From positions 1 through 11,189 of the forward strand of contig JADFKG010000059.1 in the NCBI GenBank assembly GCA_022565075.1: a DNA stretch of 11,189 nucleotides. Direction: 5' to 3'. A model generated the notes under the pieces. It was given only the letters and a program-made list of their open reading frames with translations, did no database searches and was not told where the DNA came from. Shown here piece after piece: positions 6,162-11,189 of this stretch. The number at the start of each line of letters is the position of its first letter. The first letter of the stretch is position 1. Source of the stretch: Chloroflexota bacterium. Lineage in GTDB: Bacteria; Chloroflexota; Dehalococcoidia; SM23-28-2; RBG-16-64-32. The translations under genes and the position numbers were made by a program.

Positions 6162-6175
6162 GTCCTGCGCAGGAC
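6162..6175. promoter_or_regulatory. Perfect 14-bp palindrome upstream of the secreted-protein gene
   Basis: GTCCTGCGCAGGAC is a perfect palindrome about 60 nt before the ATG at 6235. Its position just after the fbp terminator and ahead of the next gene fits a dimeric repressor operator. A second small hairpin (CCCATC 6192-6197 with GATGGG 6203-6208) and a 10-bp palindrome covering the ribosome-binding site (GGAACGTTCC, 6222-6231) lie in the same leader. I see no clear -35/-10 pair. Confidence 0.35.
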
Positions 6176-6234
6176 GGAACCTTCTCACCACCCCATCCGT
6201 CTGATGGGTAAGTAAGAGAAAGGAACGTTCCAAC

Positions 6235-6837
6235 ATGACCAAGCTCATACCTTTCGGATCGCTGATCACGCTAGTCATCGGCGGCATCGGCGTCTTCGCC
6301 GTACTGACCGTCGCTGGCGTGTTCGATGACGACGACCCCCAGGCCAGAGGCGAAGGCGTATCGGCGGTCTGTGCCGAGGGTTTCGAGGACTGCATCGACA
6401 CTATCGTCGTTAACGACGGCGACGGCGATGACGACGCCTCCGGGTTGCCGCCGGTCTTCCGCGACGACCTCACGCAGACCTGCGCCATCGGCACCGCCGA
6501 CTGCAGCGACCCCCCGCTTGAAGCCGGCGATGACGTGGGCCCACTCCCGCCAGTCGACGGTGTCTTGCCCGAGCCCGACAGGACCGACGACGAGGTCCTG
6601 GCGATCGAAGCCGCCTTCGCCGCGCTCGAGGCGATGGACGGGCCGCCGTCAAACGAAGTCGAGGTCAGCGGCGTCCGGGCCACCGACTGGTCCGACGCCT
6701 GCCTCGGTGTCGAGACCCCGGGCATCGCCTGTGCCCAGGTCATCACCCCCGGCTACATCGTTTTCCTCTCGGGCGCCGGCGGCGACTACGAGTTCCACAC
6801 CGACACCAACGGCAACGCCATCTTCGCGCCGTACTAA
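6235..6837 (+). CDS. Membrane-anchored secreted protein with paired-cysteine motifs
   Basis: The 200-aa protein starts MTKLIPFGS, followed by one hydrophobic segment (about 8-30), an Asp-rich linker and an extracytoplasmic part. Two similar CAxGxxDC motifs occur (CAEGFEDC 46-53, CAIGTADC 83-90). The C-terminal domain (about 118-200) has TDWSDACLGVETPGIACAQV (150-169), TPGYIVFLSG and YEFHTDTNGNAI. This W-D-x-CLG...C...PGY...Y-x-x-HTD-x-G pattern recurs, in my recollection, in small secreted proteins of cyanobacteria and Chloroflexota without a known role. The six cysteines (46, 53, 83, 90, 156, 166) suggest three disulfides, which is an inference. AAGGAA lies 9 nt before the ATG and supports the start. 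The gene appears to be transcribed alone, with hairpins on both sides. Confidence 0.78.
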   Translation: MTKLIPFGSLITLVIGGIGVFAVLTVAGVFDDDDPQARGEGVSAVCAEGFEDCIDTIVVNDGDGDDDASGLPPVFRDDLTQTCAIGTADCSDPPLEAGDDVGPLPPVDGVLPEPDRTDDEVLAIEAAFAALEAMDGPPSNEVEVSGVRATDWSDACLGVETPGIACAQVITPGYIVFLSGAGGDYEFHTDTNGNAIFAPY

Positions 6838-6865
6838 CAGCCTTCGAATCGTCGAACCCGCTGGC

Positions 6866-6891
6866 CGGGCGGGGGCGTCCTCCCTCGCCCG
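6866..6891 (+). terminator. Hairpin after the secreted-protein gene
   Basis: CGGGCGGGGG (6866-6875) can pair with TCCCTCGCCCG-type sequence (6882-6891) as a 10-bp stem with one G-U pair and a 6-nt loop. It starts 29 nt after the stop at 6837. No U tract follows. It ends 25 nt before the rdgB -10 box and would separate the two transcription units. Confidence 0.5.
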
Positions 6892-6916
6892 CGTCCGGTG
6901 CTTGCCCGCCCGGTGC

Positions 6917-6922
6917 TATCCT
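6917..6922 (+). promoter_or_regulatory. -10 box for leaderless rdgB-moaA-moaC transcript
   Basis: TATCCT (TAnnnT, 4 of 6 to consensus) ends exactly 6 nt before the ATG at 6929, and there is no Shine-Dalgarno sequence. The spacing is identical to that at 4003-4008 and 10436-10441. No convincing -35 hexamer is visible. Confidence 0.5.
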
Positions 6923-6928
6923 TGGCGC

Positions 6929-7564
6929 ATGCCGAAGCTCCTCATCGCCACGAATAACCCCGGCAAGGCCGCCGAGCTGCGCGTCCTCCTCGAAGGCTGC
7001 GGCTGGCAGATCGTCACGCCCGCTGACCTCGGCCTCGAACTCAACGTCGAGGAAGACGGCGAGACGTACGAAGAAAACGCCCGCAAGAAGGCGCTCGCCG
7101 GCGCGAAGGCAAGCGGACTCGTCACCCTGGCCGACGACTCGGGCATCGAGATCGCCGCGATGGGCGGCGAACCGGGCCTCCATTCTGCCCGCTTCCTCAG
7201 AGACGACGCCTCGTACAGCGAGCGCTTCGCCGAGATCGATCGCCGGCTCGCGGGCCTGCCGCAGGAGCAACGCGGCTGCCGTTTCGTCTGCGTCATGGCC
7301 GTCGCCGATCCAGTCTCCGGCGAGACGAAGACGGCGGAAGGCGAAATCAGCGGCCTCGTCGCCGACCGGCCGCGCGGCGAAAGCGGCTTCGGCTACGACC
7401 CGATCTTCTGGGTGCTGAACCACTCGGCAACGATGGCCGAGCTACCGCAGCACGAGAAGAATATAATCAGCCACAGGGCCCGTGCGGCCGCCATCGCCCG
7501 CCAGACCCTGCGAGAGCTACTTTATGTCCACCGAAAAGACGACCCCTCCTACGCCCGCCTCTGA
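6929..7564 (+). CDS. rdgB: Non-canonical purine NTP pyrophosphatase, RdgB/HAM1 family
   Basis: The enzyme hydrolyses ITP, dITP and XTP to monophosphates and pyrophosphate, which keeps deaminated purines out of nucleic acids. It acts in the cytosol, probably as a dimer with magnesium. The 211-aa sequence has all family blocks in order: LLIATNNPGKAAEL (4-17), EDGETYEENARKKA (about 42-55), LADDSGIEI (about 67-75), GEPGLHSARF (about 79-88), GFGYDPIFW (about 152-160) and ISHRARA (about 181-187). The chosen ATG places TNNPGK at the normal distance and follows a leaderless-type -10 box. The C-terminus extends about a dozen residues past the family core and overlaps moaA by 41 nt. It leads a probable operon with moaA and moaC, although its function is unrelated to molybdopterin. 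Confidence 0.95.
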   Translation: MPKLLIATNNPGKAAELRVLLEGCGWQIVTPADLGLELNVEEDGETYEENARKKALAGAKASGLVTLADDSGIEIAAMGGEPGLHSARFLRDDASYSERFAEIDRRLAGLPQEQRGCRFVCVMAVADPVSGETKTAEGEISGLVADRPRGESGFGYDPIFWVLNHSATMAELPQHEKNIISHRARAAAIARQTLRELLYVHRKDDPSYARL

Positions 7565-8579
7565 GACGGCGGCCCCCGCCGACACTCTCGGCCGGCCCCT
7601 GCGCGACCTGCGCATCTCGGTCACCGACCGCTGCAACTTCCGCTGCCCCTACTGCATGCCCAAGGAGGTGTTCGGCCGTAAGTACAAGTTCCTCCCTCGG
7701 TCCGAACTACTGACCTTCGAGGAGATCACCCGCCTCGCCGGCATCTTCAGCGCGCTCGGCGTGCGCAAACTGCGCCTCACCGGCGGCGAGCCGACGATCC
7801 GTCGCGGCCTGCCCAAGCTCGTCCGGATGCTGTCGGCAGTCGACGGCATCGAAGACCTGGCGATGACCACGAACGCCTCCCGCCTGACGGCGATGGCGCC
7901 CGAACTGCGCCAGGCCGGCCTGCGGCGCGTCACCGTCAGCCTGGACTCGCTCGATGACGCCCGCTTCCGGGAGATGAGCGGCGCCGAGTTCCCGGTAGAT
8001 CTCGTCCTCGAGGGGATCGAGGCGGCGCGCCGCGCGGGGCTTCTGCCGGTCAAGATCAACGTCGTCGTCAAGCGCGGCGTCAACGAGGACGACGCGCTGG
8101 CGATCGCGCGGCGTTTCCGGGGGCCCGACTACATCGTGCGCTTCATCGAATACATGGACGTCGGCACCACGAACGGCTGGCGCACGGACGACGTCGTGCC
8201 GGCGGCCGAGATCATCGACACGATCGGCCGCGAGCTGCCGCTGGAGGCGATCGACCCCAACTACCGCGGCGAGGTCGCGCGGCGCTGGCGCTACGCGGAC
8301 GGCAAGGGCGAGGTCGGCTTCATCGCCTCGGTCACGGAGCCGTTCTGCGGAGACTGCACGCGCGCCCGCCTGTCGGCCGACGGCCAGCTCTACACCTGCC
8401 TCTTCGCGGTCAAGGGCCACGACCTGCGCCAGCTCCTGCGCGACGGCGCCAGCGACGAAGAGATCGAGGCGTTCCTGCGCGGCCTCTGGTCGCGGCGCAC
8501 GGACCGCTATTCGGAGCAGCGCACGGAGAAGACGGCGACGCGACGGCACAAGGTCGAGATGTCGTACATCGGCGGATGA
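7524..8579 (+). CDS. moaA: GTP 3',8-cyclase MoaA
   Basis: MoaA is a radical SAM enzyme. It uses SAM and two 4Fe-4S clusters to rearrange GTP to 3',8-cyclo-7,8-dihydro-GTP, the first step of molybdenum cofactor synthesis. The 351-aa protein has the radical SAM triad Cys37, Cys41, Cys44 ([13 protein letters not shown]). It also has the SAM-binding [11 protein letters not shown] (83-93) and the C-terminal cluster cysteines 275, 278 and 292 (FCGDCTRAR...YTCLF) with normal CX2CX13C spacing. The sequence ends in Gly-Gly, which the family needs for activity. No ATG, GTG or TTG codon lies between the ATG at 7524 and the conserved core. That start overlaps the end of rdgB by 41 nt. The ribosome-binding site is weak, so translational coupling to rdgB is likely. 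moaC follows 4 nt later. Confidence 0.97.
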   Translation: MSTEKTTPPTPASETAAPADTLGRPLRDLRISVTDRCNFRCPYCMPKEVFGRKYKFLPRSELLTFEEITRLAGIFSALGVRKLRLTGGEPTIRRGLPKLVRMLSAVDGIEDLAMTTNASRLTAMAPELRQAGLRRVTVSLDSLDDARFREMSGAEFPVDLVLEGIEAARRAGLLPVKINVVVKRGVNEDDALAIARRFRGPDYIVRFIEYMDVGTTNGWRTDDVVPAAEIIDTIGRELPLEAIDPNYRGEVARRWRYADGKGEVGFIASVTEPFCGDCTRARLSADGQLYTCLFAVKGHDLRQLLRDGASDEEIEAFLRGLWSRRTDRYSEQRTEKTATRRHKVEMSYIGG

Positions 8580-8583
8580 CTCG

Positions 8584-9066
8584 ATGACCGAAGAAGGCGC
8601 GCTCTCACACCTGGACGACGCCGGCCGGCCGCGCATGGTCGACGTCTCCGCCAAGCCACAGACAGCCCGCGAGGCGGTGGCGCGCGGCAGCGTCTTCATG
8701 TCCGCCGAGACGCTGCGCCTGGCGGTCGGCGGCGGCGCCAAGGGCGACGTGCTGACGACGGCTCAGATCGCCGGCGTCATGGCCGCCAAGCGCACCCACG
8801 ACCTGATTCCCCTCTGCCACCCGCTGCCGCTGTCGGGCATCGACGTCTCGCTGGAGCCGGACGAGCAGCGCGGCTCCGTGGAGATCACGGCCACGGTCAG
8901 GACGACTGCGCAGACCGGCGTCGAGATGGAGGCGCTGACAGCGGTAAGCGTCGCCGCGCTCACCGTCTACGACATGCTCAAGGCGGCCCAGAAAGACATG
9001 CGCATCGGCGACATCAGGCTCGTCCGCAAGACCGGCGGCCAGTCCGGCGACTACCAGGCAGACTGA
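8584..9066 (+). CDS. moaC: Cyclic pyranopterin monophosphate synthase MoaC
   Basis: MoaC turns the MoaA product, 3',8-cyclo-7,8-dihydro-GTP, into cyclic pyranopterin monophosphate, the stable precursor of molybdopterin. It is usually a cytosolic hexamer. The 160-aa length is normal. Conserved residues known from E. coli MoaC align with an offset of two: Lys53 (GAKGDVL), Cys78-His79 (PLCHPLPL), Glu114 and Glu116 (GVEMEAL), Asp130 and Lys133 ([11 protein letters not shown]). The sequence ends in the family's RKTGG segment. The start is 4 nt after the moaA stop, so the two are translated from one message. No other Mo-cofactor genes lie in the window. The stop is 13 nt from the convergent pseudouridine synthase stop. 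Confidence 0.97.
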   Translation: MTEEGALSHLDDAGRPRMVDVSAKPQTAREAVARGSVFMSAETLRLAVGGGAKGDVLTTAQIAGVMAAKRTHDLIPLCHPLPLSGIDVSLEPDEQRGSVEITATVRTTAQTGVEMEALTAVSVAALTVYDMLKAAQKDMRIGDIRLVRKTGGQSGDYQAD

Positions 9067-9079
9067 GCGACGGGCCGCC

Positions 9080-9946
9080 TCACGCCTTCGGCTTCCGCTT
9101 CGGCTTCCGCTTCGGCTTCGGCTTCGGCTTCGGCTTCGGCTTCGGCTTCGGCTTCGGCTTCGGCTTCCGCTTCGGCTTCGGCTTCGGCTTCAGCTTCGGC
9201 TTCGGCTTCGGCTTCCGTTCCGCCTTTGGCTTCGGCTTCTCCGCCAGCTTCTGCAGCCCCGCCACCTCCTCAAGCGTCAGTGCTCGCGTCCTGCCCAGCC
9301 GCAGCTGTCCCAGGTCGATCCCGGCGAACGTCTGACGGCGCAGGTCCATCACGTGGTGGCCCAGATAGGCCATCATCCGCCGGATCATCCGGTTCCGGCC
9401 CTCCTTCACCGTGATCTCGATTATCGAGCTGCGCTCGCCGCGCGATATGATGCGCGCCTTCGACGGCGCCGTCGGGCCGTCGGGGAGCGGTATCCCGCGC
9501 TCGATCGCCACGATGTCCTCGGCCATCGGCCGCCCCTCGACCCGCGCCACGTACACCTTCTCCACGCCTCGCGACGGGTGCGTCAGGCCGAACGCCAGGT
9601 CACCGTCGTTCGTGAAGAGCAGCGCGCCTTCGGTGTCGAAGTCCAACCGTCCGACGGGCTCGACGCGGACGGTCAGGTGCTTCACGAGATCGAGGACGGT
9701 CTGGCGGTCGCGCGTATCGCTGCGGCCGGTGATGTAGCCCCGCGGCTTGTTCAGCAGGTAGTACGCCCTCGCCGGCTGGTCCGGCAGCGCCCGCCCCTTG
9801 ATCGTTACGACGTCAGACTCCGGGTCGACAGGCGTGGTCACGACGGCGACCTCGCCGTTGACGGTGACCTCGCCGGCGACGATCATCTCCTCCGCCTTGC
9901 GCCGCGACGCCACACCGCGCTGGGCGATCAGCTTCGCCAGTCTCAT
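9080..9946 (-). CDS. RsuA/RluB-family pseudouridine synthase with a Lys-Pro tail
   Basis: The protein isomerises uridine to pseudouridine in ribosomal RNA. Residues 1-50 form an S4 RNA-binding domain (MRLAKLIAQRGVASRRKAEEMI), and the catalytic domain follows (about 60-225). The catalytic Asp102 lies in PVGRLDFDTEGALLFTNDGD. YLLNKPRGY (63-71), THPSRGVEKVYVARVEG and EGRNRMIRRM are also typical. Within the family it is closest to RluB/RsuA-type enzymes that modify 23S or 16S rRNA, but the exact site cannot be told. Odd feature: residues 237-288 are an almost pure Lys-Pro repeat with a few Arg, absent from standard members and encoded by a hexanucleotide array. It would be extended and strongly basic and could add RNA affinity. 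The gene follows the 134-aa protein gene by 43 nt and is probably co-transcribed with it. No good ribosome-binding site is visible. Confidence 0.93.
   Translation of the reverse strand: MRLAKLIAQRGVASRRKAEEMIVAGEVTVNGEVAVVTTPVDPESDVVTIKGRALPDQPARAYYLLNKPRGYITGRSDTRDRQTVLDLVKHLTVRVEPVGRLDFDTEGALLFTNDGDLAFGLTHPSRGVEKVYVARVEGRPMAEDIVAIERGIPLPDGPTAPSKARIISRGERSSIIEITVKEGRNRMIRRMMAYLGHHVMDLRRQTFAGIDLGQLRLGRTRALTLEEVAGLQKLAEKPKPKAERKPKPKPKLKPKPKPKRKPKPKPKPKPKPKPKPKPKRKPKRKPKA
9083..9238 (-). repeat. Hexanucleotide array encoding the Lys-Pro tail
   Basis: On the + strand the unit is CGGCTT, read on the minus strand as AAGCCG (Lys-Pro). An uninterrupted run spans 9110-9166, with nine Lys-Pro codon pairs. 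Interrupted copies, in which CCG, CAG or similar codons give Arg or Leu, extend it over about 155 nt. Because the unit is 6 nt, slippage changes tail length without shifting the frame. Confidence 0.92.
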
Positions 9947-9989
9947 GCGGGCCGGCGCGGGCCCCGTCGCCGGTCTCCCCTCACACGCC

Positions 9990-10394
9990 TCACTCGCTCT
10001 CGCGCTCGCTCTCGCGCTCGAGGAGCAGCTCCGTGACGGCCCGCAGCGCCTCGTAGGCGTAGACGACGTACTCCAGCGGGTGCAGGTCGAGCGCCTTCAT
10101 CTTCTCGTCCCGCAGAGCGACCGGATCGGCGATCTCCATGTCGCTCTCAGGCAGGTCGTGGCGCATCTCCAGCTCGTACAGCTCGCCGTCCTGGGCGAGC
10201 ACAACGCAGCCGCGGTCCGGCGACTCCACGGCCGGTGCGTCGATCTCGATCCCGTACGAAAAGAAGGCACCGGGAAACGGTGGGAACGGGTCGAGAAGAG
10301 CGCACGATTCGCCCAGCAGGCGGCGCAGCCGGTCCGCCGCCCGTTCCAGCGCATCGTCTGCTTCGTTTTTGAACCGAAGGGGGTCCGGCGCCAC
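9990..10394 (-). CDS. Hypothetical 134-aa protein
   Basis: I do not recognise this family. The protein is soluble and acidic, with an N-terminal amphipathic helix (RFKNEADDALERAADRLRRLL, about 7-27). The middle is probably beta-rich (GAFFSYGIEIDAP, about 42-54; GCVVLAQDGELYELEM, about 62-77). A C-terminal helix (LHPLEYVVYAYEALRAVTELLLE, about 104-126) ends in a repeated ERESERESE. I chose a GTG start at 10394 because AGGAG lies 8 nt upstream of it. An in-frame ATG at 10430 and further upstream codons lack a ribosome-binding site and run into the promoter of the divergent regulator. It precedes the pseudouridine synthase in a probable two-gene operon and is divergent from the SufR-like gene. 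That pairing may mean shared regulation, but nothing in the protein suggests a role in Fe-S metabolism. Confidence 0.72.
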   Translation of the reverse strand: MAPDPLRFKNEADDALERAADRLRRLLGESCALLDPFPPFPGAFFSYGIEIDAPAVESPDRGCVVLAQDGELYELEMRHDLPESDMEIADPVALRDEKMKALDLHPLEYVVYAYEALRAVTELLLERESERESE

Positions 10395-10435
10395 CGCAAA
10401 AGCTCCTTTTATACTGAGGTTACTTCCCATTGTGC

Positions 10436-10441
10436 TAAAAT
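10436..10441 (+). promoter_or_regulatory. -10 box for leaderless sufR-like transcript
   Basis: TAAAAT (5 of 6 to TATAAT) ends exactly 6 nt before the ATG at 10448, with no Shine-Dalgarno sequence. The divergent gap is only 53 nt. On the other strand TATAAA (10413-10408) could serve the 134-aa protein gene, so the two promoters would lie close together or overlap. I see no convincing inverted repeat for autoregulation. Confidence 0.55.
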
Positions 10442-10447
10442 CTATAC

Positions 10448-11116
10448 ATGGCGACAGCACATCTACGCATGCAGACTACCCGCCAGCAGATACTAGACTA
10501 CCTCCGCCGGCACGGCAGGGGAACCGTTAAGGAGCTGGGCAAGCTCCTCGGCCTCACGTCTACAGGCATCCGCCAGCACCTCACCGTGCTTGAGCGCGAC
10601 AGCCTCGTCGAGGGGCGGGAGGAGCGCGGCCGCGTGGGCCGGCCCACGCTCGTCTACTCGCTGACGGCGACGGCTGACGACCTCTTCCCGAAAGCATACG
10701 ACCAGCTGGTCAGCGTCCTGCTCGAAGAGATGCGCTCCACCGTCGGCAACGAGCAGCTCTACGAGATGCTGCGGCGCGTCGCCGGGCGCCTGGCCGAGCC
10801 ACACCTGGACGGCGTCGACGGCCAACCTCTGAGCGAGCGAGTCAAGGCGGCGGCCGAGGCCCTTGAGCGACAGGGCTGCGTGACTGAAGTCTCCCAGGAG
10901 AACGGCGAGTACTTCATCGATGAGTACAGCTGCCCGTTCCCCAAAGCGGCCGAACAGGACCACGCCGTCTGCGCGCTCCACGTCGAGTTCGTGCGCCTTA
11001 TCACCGGCGCCGACACCCGCCTCACCCGCAGCCTCCTCCGGGGCGAGTCGGCCTGCACCTACCGCGTGCGCCCGCCCAAAATCGCCGAAGCTGACCGCGT
11101 CCCCGTCGCCAGCTAG
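10448..11116 (+). CDS. SufR-like winged-helix regulator with Fe-S ligand cysteines
   Basis: This 222-aa protein begins with a winged helix-turn-helix (about 8-75): TTRQQILDYLRRHG, then TVKELGKLLGLTSTGIRQHLTVLERDSLV with the recognition helix near 38-47, and the wing RGRVGRPTLVYSLT. The C-terminal half carries CPFPKAAEQDHAVC and GESACTYRV, with Cys162, Cys175 and Cys203. The spacing CX12C then X27C is the pattern of SufR, a repressor of Fe-S cluster assembly (suf) genes that holds a cluster through these cysteines. Sensing of Fe-S or redox state is therefore likely by family, but the target is not shown. In SufR systems the suf genes often follow directly; here only 73 bases remain and no gene starts in them. 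An alternative reading is a related DeoR/ArsR-like transcriptional regulator. The ATG is supported by a leaderless-type -10 box. Confidence 0.85.
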   Translation: MATAHLRMQTTRQQILDYLRRHGRGTVKELGKLLGLTSTGIRQHLTVLERDSLVEGREERGRVGRPTLVYSLTATADDLFPKAYDQLVSVLLEEMRSTVGNEQLYEMLRRVAGRLAEPHLDGVDGQPLSERVKAAAEALERQGCVTEVSQENGEYFIDEYSCPFPKAAEQDHAVCALHVEFVRLITGADTRLTRSLLRGESACTYRVRPPKIAEADRVPVAS

Positions 11117-11189
11117 CGACCACCGCCGTCCACTAACCACCGTCATCCCTCCGCTCACCACCGGCCACTGTTCCCTGTTCCCCGTCCCC

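Noticed and set aside
7482..7523. Upstream in-frame ATG for moaA at 7482
   Set aside because: It would lengthen the overlap with rdgB to over 80 nt and add a non-conserved Pro-rich peptide with no ribosome-binding site.
7707..8741. Minus-strand open frame of 344 codons opposite moaA
   Set aside because: It has Arg/Ala/Asp-rich composition with no domain, and it lies opposite moaA, whose cysteine motifs are intact.
9083..9238. Sequencing or assembly artefact in the CGGCTT array
   Set aside because: The array keeps the reading frame to a proper stop and has scattered Arg and Leu substitutions, which fits real evolution. Copy number may still be imprecise.
10395..10460. Longer N-terminus for the 134-aa protein (starts at 10460 or 10430)
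   Set aside because: These starts have no ribosome-binding site and overlap the regulator's promoter or coding start, while GTG 10394 has AGGAG at good spacing.

Overview
The window is a gene-dense, high-GC bacterial chromosome segment with short intergenic gaps and no sign of tRNA, rRNA, insertion sequences, integrases or CRISPR arrays. The gene set suggests an uncultivated deep-branching, possibly thermophilic bacterium, most likely Chloroflexota (Dehalococcoidia-like). The pointers are an archaeal-type bifunctional fructose-1,6-bisphosphate aldolase/phosphatase, a cytidylate-kinase-like family protein, a SufR-type regulator, frequent non-ATG starts, and several genes whose -10 box lies exactly 6 nt before the ATG (leaderless transcripts). 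The lineage is an inference from gene content only.

Left part (1-3911): the C-terminal end of a VOC-family (glyoxalase-like) protein and an unrecognised 100-aa protein lie on the + strand and meet a four-gene minus-strand operon. In transcription order the operon holds an atypical RpiB/LacA/LacB-family protein (3911-3426), a 548-aa membrane-anchored surface protein (3403-1757), a shorter paralogue of its extracellular domain (about 1720-1154), and a cytidylate-kinase-like protein (1117-422). The two surface proteins share a His/Cys-rich domain (HWHA...ICGE...HxDGIxHxHPF) that I cannot assign to a characterised family. The larger one also has a six-unit acidic heptad repeat before its membrane helix and two cupredoxin-like domains that have lost the Cys/His/Met copper ligands. 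This operon is the most novel part of the window.

Middle (3912-6837): a compact divergent promoter region (3912-4014) with mirrored TATAAT boxes and a perfect 9-bp inverted repeat separates the operon from a 250-aa protein of unknown function. Next come the aldolase/phosphatase gene with its own promoter, ribosome-binding site and a strong hairpin terminator, and then a 200-aa membrane-anchored secreted protein with paired-cysteine motifs.

Right part (6838-11189): a leaderless rdgB-type NTP pyrophosphatase gene overlaps moaA, which is followed by moaC; MoaA and MoaC together make cyclic pyranopterin monophosphate for molybdenum cofactor. Convergent to these is a pair of minus-strand genes: an unknown 134-aa protein, then an RsuA/RluB-family pseudouridine synthase with a 52-residue Lys-Pro tail encoded by a hexanucleotide array. 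Divergent from that pair is a leaderless SufR-like Fe-S-sensing regulator. The last 73 bases (11117-11189) hold no gene or hairpin that I can see.
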